Source: Bradyrhizobium lablabi (lineage in GTDB: Bacteria > Pseudomonadota > Alphaproteobacteria > Rhizobiales > Xanthobacteraceae). Taken from it: a stretch of DNA of 64,000 nt. Positions 26,769 through 35,830 of the stretch are shown one piece after another. The notes beneath the pieces are model-generated. The model did not search any database. It worked only from the letters and a program-made list of their open reading frames with translations, and was not told the origin of the DNA. The position numbers and the translations under genes are program-made. Within the stretch, counting starts at the first letter, position 1. Each line of letters opens with the position of its first letter. Location of the stretch: assembly GCF_900141755.1 (NCBI RefSeq), contig NZ_LT670844.1:6358501-6422500 (forward strand). Direction: 5' to 3'.

Positions 26769-28214
26769 TCAGCCGCGCAAGGCCTGATCGGGCCGCGCCA
26801 TTTGCTGCACCTCATATACAATAGGGAGCATCACGTCCAACGCGCGCTCAGCGCTGGCAACGCCGACGGTTGCGGTTTGATCCGTCAGGATTCGGGGCAG
26901 GCGGCGGTGGATCACGTGAATACCGGACATGAATTCGTTGAGGTGCTGCGCCAGGACTTCGCCGGCCATCTTCGCCATTGCATATTCCGCGGTCGAGCTG
27001 GTCGGCTCGTCGATGGCAACCGTGGAGGGATAGAACATCGCGAGCTTTCGGTTGCGGTTTTCAGCGAGCGCGATGCAGAGATCGGAGAAACCGTCGGCAT
27101 AGACGCGCAGGAATGCGCGCAGCTTCTCCGGCTCGTATAAAGCCGACTTGCGCTGGAATATTTTTGGGGTCGCGAAATAATAGCAGCAATCGACGACGCC
27201 CAGTTTCTGCAGTTGCTCGGCGGCCGGCGACAGCGCATCGTAACGCAGGATTTCGCATTGCGCTCCGGCGCCGCGAATATCGGCTGCGACCCGCTCAGCC
27301 GCGTCCTTGCTTTCCATGTAGGTGATGAGGGGATATCCGCCGCCGGCGGCGACGATCTTCGCCGTGACCTCGCCGAGGCCGCGGGAGCCGCCGACAATGA
27401 GCGATCGTTGTGCGGCAAACGGGCGGCCGGCGACACGCCTGGATATTTCGGCCATGCCGGGCTGAGACGGCGGCGCCGGGCGCGCGAACGCATCCAGCCG
27501 GCCCGCGAGGCCGGCGCCGGAAACATTGATCTGCAGCGATCTAAATCGGGCATCGACCTTCGTTACCGCGTAGGCGAGGGCGCCTTTCGCACCGTCTGCC
27601 GGCGCGCAATTCACATCGAGACCGGCAAACAGCGAGTGAAGTCCGGGGCACGCCATGCCCACAATGTAAGAAGTCGCGAGCAGCGCTTCGACGGCGGGCA
27701 GGCCGATGGATTCCGTCAGCGCGGGAAATGAGGATCGGGCATCGCCATCGCCGATCGCAACCGCGCCGGTCCGACCCGTGAGTTGCTCAAACCGGAGATC
27801 GGCAGGCTCCGAAAGACGGGCGGGCGCTGATTCTCCCGGCTGCACGCTTTCGGCTGCAAATTTTCCGGGCTTTGACGATAGCTTGACGAGCGCAATCACC
27901 GTGTTCGCTGCGACGATCTCAAATTCGATCTGCCGGTCTGTCCGATCCTGGATTCTGATGGACACCCGTTCGTCGAGATATAGCGGCTGCAGAAATCTGG
28001 CGCGGATGTTGGCAACCCTGAGGAGATAGCAACGCAGCACGGCATCGCTCGCCCAGGCGAGATTGTGGATGCCGTGCACGACCGGCGCTCCGACCTGGGT
28101 GCGCCGTGCGAAAGCCTGGTCCAGATGCATCGGATTCCAGTCGGACGAGAGCCGGGCAAAGGCGATCTGATCGTCCAGGTTGAAAATCCGGCTCGCAAGC
28201 TGTTCGTCGGTCAT
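26769..28214 (-). CDS. MaoC-like hydratase fused to SDR reductase
   Basis: 481 residues. Residues 1 to about 130 are a MaoC hot-dog domain with an intact hydratase motif, SSDWNPMHLDQAFA (Asp25 and His30), then GAPVVHGIHNLAW. From about 265 comes an SDR: GGSRGLG at 275-281 and the catalytic YAMAK at Tyr411/Lys415. The part between, about 130-260, looks like a second hot-dog domain but I see no catalytic motif. A hydratase joined to a ketoreductase suggests work on a 3-hydroxyacyl or enoyl thioester. The ATG at 28214 starts MTDEQLASRIFN; upstream codons to 28757 are an antisense shadow of the next gene. It is 48 bases upstream of the acyltransferase gene. Confidence 0.83.
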   Translation of the reverse strand: MTDEQLASRIFNLDDQIAFARLSSDWNPMHLDQAFARRTQVGAPVVHGIHNLAWASDAVLRCYLLRVANIRARFLQPLYLDERVSIRIQDRTDRQIEFEIVAANTVIALVKLSSKPGKFAAESVQPGESAPARLSEPADLRFEQLTGRTGAVAIGDGDARSSFPALTESIGLPAVEALLATSYIVGMACPGLHSLFAGLDVNCAPADGAKGALAYAVTKVDARFRSLQINVSGAGLAGRLDAFARPAPPSQPGMAEISRRVAGRPFAAQRSLIVGGSRGLGEVTAKIVAAGGGYPLITYMESKDAAERVAADIRGAGAQCEILRYDALSPAAEQLQKLGVVDCCYYFATPKIFQRKSALYEPEKLRAFLRVYADGFSDLCIALAENRNRKLAMFYPSTVAIDEPTSSTAEYAMAKMAGEVLAQHLNEFMSGIHVIHRRLPRILTDQTATVGVASAERALDVMLPIVYEVQQMARPDQALRG

Positions 28215-28233
28215 CGAGTGTCCTGCATGCTCG

Positions 28234-29577
28234 TCATTGTGCCGGCAAAGGCAGCGGGTCGGTCGTACGCAGTTTTGCGCGCTCCAGATCCGCAAACGCA
28301 TCTCGTACGCACCCGGCAATCGCGGGGCTGATACGATCGGGTTTGAAGTGGCCTGATAACCCAAACAGCGGTTGAAATCCCTCCACCTCATAGCCGCCTT
28401 GCGGAATCTGTGCCGCGGTCGGAAGGTATCCGAACAGCGCTCCCAGATATCCCGCATAAAGCCGAATCCGCCCCGGCGCGACCGGGACCGCTTCGTCGAG
28501 CGTGCGCTGCCATTCGACGCTTGGTTCCGCGGACAGCGACACGATTTCGAGGTCCTCGCCGATCCTGACGGCCTGGGCGGCCAGCATCTTGTCGGGAGTG
28601 GAGCCTGTAAAGAACTCGCTGAGAGCAATTCGGGCGGACCCGGTTTGAAGGCTTGCGGGCGAAAACCTTTGGACGGGCTTGCCTTGCGCGATGGCGCAGA
28701 CGCCTTCGGCCAGACTCTGGCTCCAGCGTGTCCAATCATCCGCGGACGGAGGCACAAACAACGGGCCCGACATGATGAGGCGGATCATTCGGCGAAAACG
28801 CTCGCGCCAACCGTTGCGGCGTGCGGAAGTTTTGATGTTCGGCCGGGTATCACCGCAAAACCCTTGCGCGAAGACGCATGGGATTTCGCCAAAGCGCGCG
28901 CGCAGCGCGCGGCGTACCGCGCCGGGGTAGTCGGCGCTGATGACATCCTGCGGCACGGCGGCCGTCGGATGGCAGGTGTAATGCCAAATCAGGCCGACGA
29001 CTTTGCCATTCGATGCCCTCAGCAGGGCGACGGTCGCCTGCTCGTCCCTGGGAGCTGACGGGTTCGGTGCGAACGCGATGCTCGTAAACCTCAATCCATA
29101 CATTCGCCCGTAGGTCGGGAATGGCCAAAAACGGCGGCGGCTGACGGAATGATCGAGCCTGCCCCGAAAAACCTCAAAGCTGACTTCCGCCGGTTGTCGC
29201 TGCTGAATTTGGCGCACAAGATTTTCGGCGGCCGCAGCGAGGTCGCCCACGAAGGCGGTGTCGGGTATCCCGAGACGCTCGCAAGCCTGATCGGTCGCCG
29301 GCGCCGTGTGGGTATGCGATGCCAACAGCATTACTTCGTCGGGCTCAAATCCCATCCGTTGAAGTTTGGCGAGAATTGCGTCCTGAAGCTCGGAGCCGAC
29401 GATCATGAGATCGAAACTGAAGATGAGGCAGCGCTGCGCGGCGCATTCCAGGAGGACGGCCGATATTTCGATCGGGTCGAGGATCGTCGTGACCGGCGCT
29501 TTGCGCATAGCATCTCCGGCGAGCCGGACCGGACGGTCTCGCGGGGTCACGTCGCATGAGGCCGTGCGCGCAAACAA
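28234..29577 (-). CDS. neutral/alkaline ceramidase-like domain protein
   Basis: About 447 residues if translation begins at TTG 29577, which places SCDVTPRDRPVRLAGDAMRK at the usual N-terminus of the family. Zinc-site motif ASHTHTAP (His88, His90) and GLIWHYTCHPTA are present. The segment that carries the catalytic serine in ceramidases (GDVSPN) reads GDTRPN, so Arg stands in the serine position. Thus an amidohydrolase fold with a changed nucleophile. No signal peptide is visible with this start. The start is uncertain because no ATG lies close upstream; the frame stays open to 30060, but that part overlaps the divergent flippase gene. It ends 19 bases before the MaoC-SDR start. It may act on an N-acyl glycan or lipid. 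Confidence 0.75.
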   Translation of the reverse strand: MFARTASCDVTPRDRPVRLAGDAMRKAPVTTILDPIEISAVLLECAAQRCLIFSFDLMIVGSELQDAILAKLQRMGFEPDEVMLLASHTHTAPATDQACERLGIPDTAFVGDLAAAAENLVRQIQQRQPAEVSFEVFRGRLDHSVSRRRFWPFPTYGRMYGLRFTSIAFAPNPSAPRDEQATVALLRASNGKVVGLIWHYTCHPTAAVPQDVISADYPGAVRRALRARFGEIPCVFAQGFCGDTRPNIKTSARRNGWRERFRRMIRLIMSGPLFVPPSADDWTRWSQSLAEGVCAIAQGKPVQRFSPASLQTGSARIALSEFFTGSTPDKMLAAQAVRIGEDLEIVSLSAEPSVEWQRTLDEAVPVAPGRIRLYAGYLGALFGYLPTAAQIPQGGYEVEGFQPLFGLSGHFKPDRISPAIAGCVRDAFADLERAKLRTTDPLPLPAQ

Positions 29578-29830
29578 TTTCGCCGAACGTTCCCTTTGAT
29601 GGTTAAGATGTGCCGTGGCTGGCAATCCCTGAACTCTATGAAATTCCGGTGCCAAAATCGAGGGCCTCTTGTCTGATCCCCCGCGGCACAATAAGGCTTT
29701 GTCCTGATTATCGACCAAGAGGAAATATGTCCAGTAAGCGCTCTTTGGCAGCCGCATCTCACCGGGACGCGTCCCCTGCGCCGCAGATGCAAAGTGCGAT
29801 GTCGTTCCGAGCCCCGCGCTGCGAGGACGC

Positions 29831-31351
29831 GTGACGCCCTCTTCAAGCCGCGCACGCCGCATTTTTGGCGGCTGGTCGGCCAACGTTGTCCAAGTGCTGC
29901 TTGCGCTTACGCAGCAAATCGTGCTGATTCCGCTTTTCCTCAAATATTGGTCAAGCGATACCCTATCGGCGTGGCTGACAATCTTTGCCGCGGGAAGTCT
30001 GGTTCTTGCGGCTGACGGCGGCTTGCATGCCTGGTCGCTGAACCGTTTTCTTGCGTTCAAGTCGCGCGCCGATTGCGATCGCCGGACCAGCCGCTATTAC
30101 GGCGCCGTGTTTCAGCTTTTCGTCTGGTTTACGACGCTGTTTGCATTGCTGCTGCTTGTGATTTTCGGACTGGTTTCGCCGGCGCGCGTGCTTGGATTCC
30201 GGGCCGAACAGGGCTTTGACCTGCCGTTCGCCATCATGACGCTGGGCACGGTTTTCACGCTGCCGATGAATTTGGCGGGCGCGCTATATCGCGCGCGTGG
30301 ACTCTATGGGCGAATAGTGACGGTGCAGGCGTGGGGGATGGCGTTCGGCCAACTGGCCCAAATCATCGGCGTCATCGCAACCGGCAGTCTGTTGGTCGTC
30401 GTCATTGCCTATGCGGCAGGACAAATCGCGACGGCGCTATACGTCCTGTTCGTGGACGTGCGGCGGCAATTTCCCTTCATCGGAGATTTTCGTCAACGGA
30501 TCTCGTGGCGCTGGAGCGCCGCCCAATTCGTTGGCGCCTTCCCGTTTGCCGTCATGAATTTTGCCGAGGCAGGGCTCACCTATATTTCCGTTCTACTGAT
30601 TGGCGTTTTTGTTTCCGACCGTATTGCCATCGCGCAGTGGGGATTGACCCGCACCATCGTCGGCCTGCTGAAGGGGCTTTGCTATCAGATGGCGCTGCCG
30701 CTGGCGGCTGAGCTCGGACACGATCACGCGGTGGGCGCCCGCGACAGCCTGCAGCGTCTCTATGCCAGGGGATCGGTCGTGCTGATGTTATTCGCGAGCG
30801 CGACCACATCCGGCGCGCTGGTGTTCTGGTCGGATTTCTTCGCGATCTGGACTCACGGTTCCATTCCCTTCGATGCGACGCTCGCGACCACGTTGCTTCT
30901 GGGCATGTGTGTCGGAGCGCCGGCTATTCTGGCGCTCAGCTACGCAAATTACAGCAACCGCGGCACCCTCTTGCTGTGGACCAAGTCCCTGCAGCTGGCA
31001 ATATTTCTGATTTTGTCGCTGGTCTTGATCCCTCGTCTCGGCCCGTTGGGAGCGGCAATCGCGTTGGTATCGAGCGACCTGATTGCCCAATTTGGGGTTT
31101 TGTTCACGATCATCGTGGGTGAAACTCTAAAGCACCCGATACGGCACACGGTGTTTCTCGCGGCGGTGATGGTGACGATCGTCGCGGGCGGAGCGGCTAT
31201 TGGTGAGGTGATCAGACATTTCCTGCCCGGCAGCGGCGTGATGCATTTTCTCATCGAATGCACGCTTTGGCTGGTCGCGGCCGCTCTGCTGGCGAGCCCG
31301 TTGGCGAAAAAGCCGCTTCGTGACAAGCTAGTGGAAGCGATCCCGCGTTAG
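29831..31351 (+). CDS. polysaccharide flippase-like membrane protein (Wzx/MATE type)
   Basis: 506 residues with about 12-14 membrane segments, typical of the MOP superfamily: IFGGWSANVVQVLLALTQQIVLIPLFLKYWS at the start, GDFRQRISWRWSAAQFVGAF in the middle, GPLGAAIALVSSDLIAQFGVLF near the end. Such proteins move lipid-linked oligosaccharide units across the inner membrane. The start is a GTG at 29831 preceded by GAGGACGC. It is divergent from the ceramidase-like gene, sharing a 253-bp gap that must contain both promoters. With the polymerases at 39961-42758 it completes the core of a Wzx/Wzy-type export system. Confidence 0.85.
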   Translation: MTPSSSRARRIFGGWSANVVQVLLALTQQIVLIPLFLKYWSSDTLSAWLTIFAAGSLVLAADGGLHAWSLNRFLAFKSRADCDRRTSRYYGAVFQLFVWFTTLFALLLLVIFGLVSPARVLGFRAEQGFDLPFAIMTLGTVFTLPMNLAGALYRARGLYGRIVTVQAWGMAFGQLAQIIGVIATGSLLVVVIAYAAGQIATALYVLFVDVRRQFPFIGDFRQRISWRWSAAQFVGAFPFAVMNFAEAGLTYISVLLIGVFVSDRIAIAQWGLTRTIVGLLKGLCYQMALPLAAELGHDHAVGARDSLQRLYARGSVVLMLFASATTSGALVFWSDFFAIWTHGSIPFDATLATTLLLGMCVGAPAILALSYANYSNRGTLLLWTKSLQLAIFLILSLVLIPRLGPLGAAIALVSSDLIAQFGVLFTIIVGETLKHPIRHTVFLAAVMVTIVAGGAAIGEVIRHFLPGSGVMHFLIECTLWLVAAALLASPLAKKPLRDKLVEAIPR

Positions 31352-31362
31352 ACAGCGGCTGC

Positions 31363-31410
31363 TATTTCGTCGCGAGCTTATTTCGTTGCAAGCTTATTTC
31401 GTTGCAAGCA
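31363..31410. repeat. three tandem 16-bp units between convergent genes
   Basis: Three head-to-tail copies of TATTTCGTTGCAAGCT (31363, 31379, 31395); the first differs at three positions and the third at its last base. The third copy encodes the final codons of the methyltransferase gene and its stop, so each unit carries a possible stop in that frame or shifted frames. The pattern suggests slippage or local duplication. Confidence 0.85.
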
Positions 31411-32434
31411 ACGCGACGCCGCTGCCGAGCTTTCTGGCAAAGGGAATGCAGTTGCATATGGCGTCATCGACATCCGCAACCCAGGCAGCCTGCGGAACCG
31501 ACAGCACGAGGCCAGCCTTTTGCGCCACGATGGCGGGATAACGCGTCAGCGATCCATGCTGAACATATCTGGCGTCCGCGAAAGCCTTGTAAATCGGGGA
31601 TACGCGGGCCTTGTCGAGTGGTGAACAGAAGGCATTCGGCTCGCGCTTGCCGAAGATCTTGGTTCCCAGCGTATAGCCCGGCGCGCGCCAGGGTTCGATC
31701 GCGGCGAACTTGCCGCCCGGGGTCAGAATTCTCGCCATCTCCAGAAACGCGACCTCGGTGCGCATATGGTGGACGCAGCCGCCGACATAGCAAACATCCA
31801 CGTGGCGATCTTCGATCGGGATTTCTTCCGCGATGCCGACGAGGCAGCGCAGCCGGTCCTTGAAGCCGAACAGCGCGGCCAGCTCCATGGCGACGCATGC
31901 CTCGCCGTGCATCGGCGTCAGCAGCATCGCTTCCGAAGCGCCTGCCATCAATAGCAGGACGGCGACGATGCCCTTGCCGCCGATCTGGATGACGCGCTTC
32001 CCCTTGACCGGCCCGATGTGGCCATAGCAGTCGCGCTCGGCCGCGATATCGATCGTCTCGGAGAACCACGTGCTGGATTCCGGGAATGGTCCTCGTTCCG
32101 CTTCCGAAAGCTTGCCGATCGAACCCAGATGGCGAAGGCCCGCGGAATCGCTGTTGTCGAGGGTGCCCTGGTCGCGAATTTCCTTGGCGTGTGCGTAGCC
32201 GGCCTTGTTATAGAATTCCATCTCGCTATAGGCTTCGTCATACTGGGGCGAGCGGACATTGCGTGGCCACGGCAATTGCTCCGTGACCGCCTCCGGTCCG
32301 AGCAGGATCGGGATTTTGTCTTTTACCGGATAGCTGATGCTGCCATCGGCCGTCGTCAGATGATCGGCGGCAAGCGTCGTTAGCGGTCGCTTGGTAACGG
32401 GGCATATGAGGCCGGAAATATTCATCTCCGCCAC
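31394..32434 (-). CDS. SAM-dependent methyltransferase with N-terminal Trm112-like domain
   Basis: 346 residues. The first 50 or so form a Trm112-like small domain (ICPVTKRPLTTLAADH, YPVKDKIPILLGPEA), though only one cysteine is seen, so zinc binding is doubtful. The methyltransferase core has GKRVIQIGGKGIVAVLLL as a divergent SAM loop, LRCLVGIAEEIPIEDRHVDVCYVGGCVHHM as motif II, and GGKFAAIEPW. It overlaps none of its neighbours: the rmlA gene lies two bases upstream, so they are cotranscribed. It likely methylates the nucleotide sugar made by that operon or a sugar in the finished glycan. The 3 prime end lies in a tandem repeat. Confidence 0.8.
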   Translation of the reverse strand: MAEMNISGLICPVTKRPLTTLAADHLTTADGSISYPVKDKIPILLGPEAVTEQLPWPRNVRSPQYDEAYSEMEFYNKAGYAHAKEIRDQGTLDNSDSAGLRHLGSIGKLSEAERGPFPESSTWFSETIDIAAERDCYGHIGPVKGKRVIQIGGKGIVAVLLLMAGASEAMLLTPMHGEACVAMELAALFGFKDRLRCLVGIAEEIPIEDRHVDVCYVGGCVHHMRTEVAFLEMARILTPGGKFAAIEPWRAPGYTLGTKIFGKREPNAFCSPLDKARVSPIYKAFADARYVQHGSLTRYPAIVAQKAGLVLSVPQAAWVADVDDAICNCIPFARKLGSGVALLATK

Positions 32435-32436
32435 CC

Positions 32437-33342
32437 TCAGCGCGGCACTTCGCTGTCAGAAGCCGTTACCCCGAGATTGGCTTGCCGGATGAGATATTGT
32501 CCATAACCGGTCGCTTTCATGGGCTCAGCCAGCCGCAGAAGCTGTTCGGCATCGATGAAGTTCTGGGCGAACGCGACCTCCTCGGGACAGGCGATTTTCA
32601 GGCCTTGGCGCTTCTCGACAATGTGGATGAACTGCGAGGCTTCCAACAGGGATTCATGGGTGCCCGCATCGAGCCATGCGTATCCGCGGCCAAACCGCTC
32701 GGCATGAAGCTCGCCACGCTCGAGGTACCATTGGTTCAGATCGGTGATTTCGAGTTCGCCCCGCGCCGACGGCTTCAACTCGCGCGCGACATCGACCACG
32801 CGCGCGTCGTAAAAATAAAGACCGGTGACGGCGTAATTCGACTTCGGCGCTTTCGGTTTCTCGACGATGCGTAACGGCCGATGGGAGGCGTCGAACTCAA
32901 TCACGCCGTAACGTTCGGGATCGTCGACCCAGCATGCAAATACGGTTGCACCGCGCGATTGCTGTGCGGAAGCGCGCAACAATGCGCGCAGATTGTCGCC
33001 ATAGAAGATGTTGTCGCCGAGGATCAGCGCCGACGGCTTGCCGGCAAGGAACTCCCGGCCGATCAGGAAAGCTTGCGCAATACCGCCCGGATGGTCTTGG
33101 ATCGCATAGGACAGCGCGATCCCCCATTGCCTGCCGTCGCCGAGCAGGCGCTTGAATTGCTCGATCTCTTCCGGCGTCGTGATGATGAGGAGCTCGCGGA
33201 TGCCGGCCAGCATCAGCGTCGTCAGCGAGTAATAAATCAGGGGCTTGTCATAGATCGGCAGCAACTGCTTCGATGTCGCAAGCGTCAGCGGATAGAGCCG
33301 CGTTCCCCGGCCTCCCGCCAGAATTATTCCCTTGCGATCCAT
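32437..33342 (-). CDS. rfbA: glucose-1-phosphate thymidylyltransferase
   Basis: 301 residues with the RmlA signature: [13 protein letters not shown] at 8-18 for nucleotide binding, [24 protein letters not shown] and [13 protein letters not shown]. It joins dTTP and glucose-1-phosphate to give dTDP-glucose, the first step of dTDP-deoxysugar synthesis. The ATG at 33342 starts [11 protein letters not shown]; the frame is open upstream but lacks homology. It is followed after two bases by a methyltransferase gene. rfbB lies about 5 kb away in this locus, while no rmlC or rmlD gene is seen in the window, which argues that the end product is not rhamnose. Confidence 0.95.
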   Translation of the reverse strand: MDRKGIILAGGRGTRLYPLTLATSKQLLPIYDKPLIYYSLTTLMLAGIRELLIITTPEEIEQFKRLLGDGRQWGIALSYAIQDHPGGIAQAFLIGREFLAGKPSALILGDNIFYGDNLRALLRASAQQSRGATVFACWVDDPERYGVIEFDASHRPLRIVEKPKAPKSNYAVTGLYFYDARVVDVARELKPSARGELEITDLNQWYLERGELHAERFGRGYAWLDAGTHESLLEASQFIHIVEKRQGLKIACPEEVAFAQNFIDAEQLLRLAEPMKATGYGQYLIRQANLGVTASDSEVPR

Positions 33343-33646
33343 TAGCTGCGGCTCTCTTTGGCCCGACGAATGTTGGAGCGGCCTCGTTAACATGCGCGAT
33401 TGCGCAACTCAAAATGCTTTCGCCGCGAGTTGCCACCTTGTCGGCCGCATCAACGCGCTCGGAGGCATCGTCCGAGCGAGTAGGGGCCCGCTCAATAAAC
33501 ATAAATATATCAATGGTTTATATGGCGATCCCGCTCGGATTGCGAGTCGGTGAAGGGTGCTATAGGAATGGTTCTGCGGCGCTTTGGCAAAGAGATTTCC
33601 GTAAATCGCCCGGTGCATTCCCGCAAGACCCGACTGATAACGCATC
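33343..33646. other. 304-bp divergent promoter region, AT-rich
   Basis: No gene is visible. The stretch at about 33493-33525 (AATAAACATAAATATATCAA and following) is much richer in A and T than the rest of the locus, and it lies between the divergent rfbA and glycosyltransferase genes. It should contain promoters for both; I cannot assign -35 and -10 boxes with confidence. Confidence 0.5.
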
Positions 33647-34675
33647 ATGGCAAAGCGCGTCTACTGCACCTACTTCGATCACAATTACCTGTCGCGCGGC
33701 CTGGCGCTGTATCACTCACTTCAGCGGCACGCGCCCGGCTCTCGCCTGTGGGTGCTTTGTCTGAGCGAGGCCTGTTATGCGGCGCTGGTCGCGCTCGATC
33801 TGCCCAATCTCATCCCGCGGCGGCTGGAGGATTTCGAAGCCGCCGATCCGGAAGTCGCGGCGACGCGATCCAATCGCAGCGTGATCGAGTATTACTTCAC
33901 CTGTTCGCCGGCGTGGCTGCTTTTTGTTCTGAAGAACGAGTCCGATGCGGAGTGGACGACCTACCTTGACAGCGACTTGTATTTCTTTGCGCCGCCGGAA
34001 CCGATTTATGCGGAACTGCAGGACGCCGCGGTGGCGATCATTCCGCATCGTTATGCCGCCAAGCTCACCAAGCTGCAGAAATTTGGAACTTACAACGTCG
34101 GATGGGTGGGGGCGCGGAACGACGAGGATGGCATTGCGGTCATGGAATGGTGGCGCGAGAAATGCATCGAATGGTGTCACGACTATGTCGACGGCGGGCG
34201 CTTTGCCGATCAGGGGTATCTCGACTCGTTCTCAAGCCGCTCCTCGAGGGTCAAAGTGATCGAGAACATCGGCGCCAACCTCGCGCCCTGGAATATCGGC
34301 AATTACCAGATCGAGTTTCGCGAGGGCAAAGTTTGGATCGATCGAACGCATCCTCTGATATTCTTCCACTTTCAGGGGCTGAAAAAAGGCCTGGGCTGGT
34401 TTTTCTTCAACAGCCACAGGCGCTATCGAGCGCCGTTCTCCAGAGATGTGCGCGGCCGGATTTACCGGCCCTACATCGACGAATTGCTGACGATCGAAAA
34501 CGCCGTAAATCCGGTTTTGCGGGTGTCCGACGCAAAGCCGTATAGTCGATCGGCAATTCCGGATATCAGACATTACCTCAAGAGCAAGATACGGGCGATC
34601 GTCACACGGTCGCTGCAGCTGCTGGACGTCGTCACCGGGCGGGCATTTCTTGTGTTTCGCGGAACGGCGTATTAG
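33647..34675 (+). CDS. GT-A-fold glycosyltransferase (GT8-like)
   Basis: 342 residues. It starts VYCTYFDHNYLSRGLALYHSL, like nucleotide-diphospho-sugar transferases, and YLDSDLYFF contains Asp108-Ser-Asp110, the likely metal-binding DXD. Further family features are KFGTYNVGWVGARN and DQGYLDSF. The C-terminal ~70 residues are basic and could attach to membranes. It opens the rightward three-gene run (glycosyltransferase, DegT aminotransferase, NDP-hexose 2,3-dehydratase), with the second gene following after 54 bases. It probably adds a sugar to the lipid-linked repeat unit. The sugar is not known. Confidence 0.8.
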   Translation: MAKRVYCTYFDHNYLSRGLALYHSLQRHAPGSRLWVLCLSEACYAALVALDLPNLIPRRLEDFEAADPEVAATRSNRSVIEYYFTCSPAWLLFVLKNESDAEWTTYLDSDLYFFAPPEPIYAELQDAAVAIIPHRYAAKLTKLQKFGTYNVGWVGARNDEDGIAVMEWWREKCIEWCHDYVDGGRFADQGYLDSFSSRSSRVKVIENIGANLAPWNIGNYQIEFREGKVWIDRTHPLIFFHFQGLKKGLGWFFFNSHRRYRAPFSRDVRGRIYRPYIDELLTIENAVNPVLRVSDAKPYSRSAIPDIRHYLKSKIRAIVTRSLQLLDVVTGRAFLVFRGTAY

Positions 34676-34729
34676 CGGAAGGAGCGTTGGATGCCGGCAC
34701 GGTGCGCCGCAAGGAAGAACTGGTAAGCG

Positions 34730-35830
34730 ATGTTACCGCCATTTTGGGATTATCGACGCGAGTACGACGAGTTGCGAGACGAAATTCTCGCCGCCGTCGA
34801 TCGGGTTTTCAAGTCCGGGAAGCTCATTCTCGGACCCGAAGGCGTCGCATTCGAAAAAGAGATGGCTTCGTATGTCGGCGTCGCCGGCGGTGTCGGGGTC
34901 AACAGCGGGACCGATGCGGTCTATATCGCGCTTGCCGCGGTGGGGATTTCGGCCGGCGACGAAGTGATCACGGTGCCCAATACCGCGGTTCCGACAGTCT
35001 CCGCGATCCAAATTCTCGGCGCGCGACCGGTCTTCGTCGATATCCGGGCAGATGATTTCTTGATGGATGTCGATCAAATTGAGGCGGCCATTACGCCCAG
35101 GACCAAGGCGATCGTTCCGGTTCATCTTTACGGCCAATGTGTCGACCTTGACCCATTGCTGGCAATTGCGCGCCGCCACGGCCTCAAGGTGGTCGAGGAT
35201 TGCGCGCAGTCGCAGGGCTCGCTCTACAGGAACCGTCAATCCGGAAGTACCGGCGACGCGTCGACGTTTTCGTTCTATCCGACCAAACTGCTCGGCGGCT
35301 ACGGCGACGGCGGCATGGTGTTGAGCGACGACAAAGCGGTCGTCAGTCTCGCCCGATCGTTACGTTTCTACGGCATGGAGGAGACGTATTACGCCGAGCG
35401 GCATGGCTACAATTCACGGCTCGACGAGGTTCACGCGGCGATACTCGCCCTGAAGCTTCCCAGGATCGAAGGCTGGATATCCCGCCGCCGGGACATCGCC
35501 GCCCGGTATAGACAGGGTTTTTCAGGCAGCGGGTTAAAGATGCCGAAAGAGAATGATTACGGCCGGCATGTCTATCATCTCTTCGTGGTCGAGACGGAAG
35601 GCGATCGCGACGCTACGCTAGCGCGCATCGAGGCGCGCGGGCTTAAGTGCGGCGTGCAGTACAGATGGCCGATCCACGTGATGAGAGGCTACGAAGATCT
35701 TGGTTATCGGGCCGGTCAGTTTCCAGTCGCCGAGAAAAAGGCCCAGCAGATTTTTTCGCTGCCGATTTATCCGCATTTAACGGACGAGGAAGTGGACGAG
35801 ATCATCGAAGTCGTGAGGACGGCGATTTGA
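34730..35830 (+). CDS. DegT/DnrJ/EryC1-family nucleotide-sugar aminotransferase
   Basis: 366 residues. Lys186 in SFYPTKLLGGYGDGG is the PLP lysine; GVNSGTDAVYIAL, PVHLYGQCVDLD and VEDCAQSQGS are classic family segments. Members move an amino group from glutamate to a keto-sugar nucleotide, at C3 or C4. The next gene, an NDP-hexose 2,3-dehydratase, overlaps its stop by one base (TGATG at 35829). Together with RfbA and RfbB, this suggests a pathway from dTDP-4-keto-6-deoxyglucose to a 3-amino-2,3,6-trideoxy or 4-amino sugar. C3 specificity is inferred from the dehydratase neighbour, not from residues. Confidence 0.92.
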   Translation: MLPPFWDYRREYDELRDEILAAVDRVFKSGKLILGPEGVAFEKEMASYVGVAGGVGVNSGTDAVYIALAAVGISAGDEVITVPNTAVPTVSAIQILGARPVFVDIRADDFLMDVDQIEAAITPRTKAIVPVHLYGQCVDLDPLLAIARRHGLKVVEDCAQSQGSLYRNRQSGSTGDASTFSFYPTKLLGGYGDGGMVLSDDKAVVSLARSLRFYGMEETYYAERHGYNSRLDEVHAAILALKLPRIEGWISRRRDIAARYRQGFSGSGLKMPKENDYGRHVYHLFVVETEGDRDATLARIEARGLKCGVQYRWPIHVMRGYEDLGYRAGQFPVAEKKAQQIFSLPIYPHLTDEEVDEIIEVVRTAI

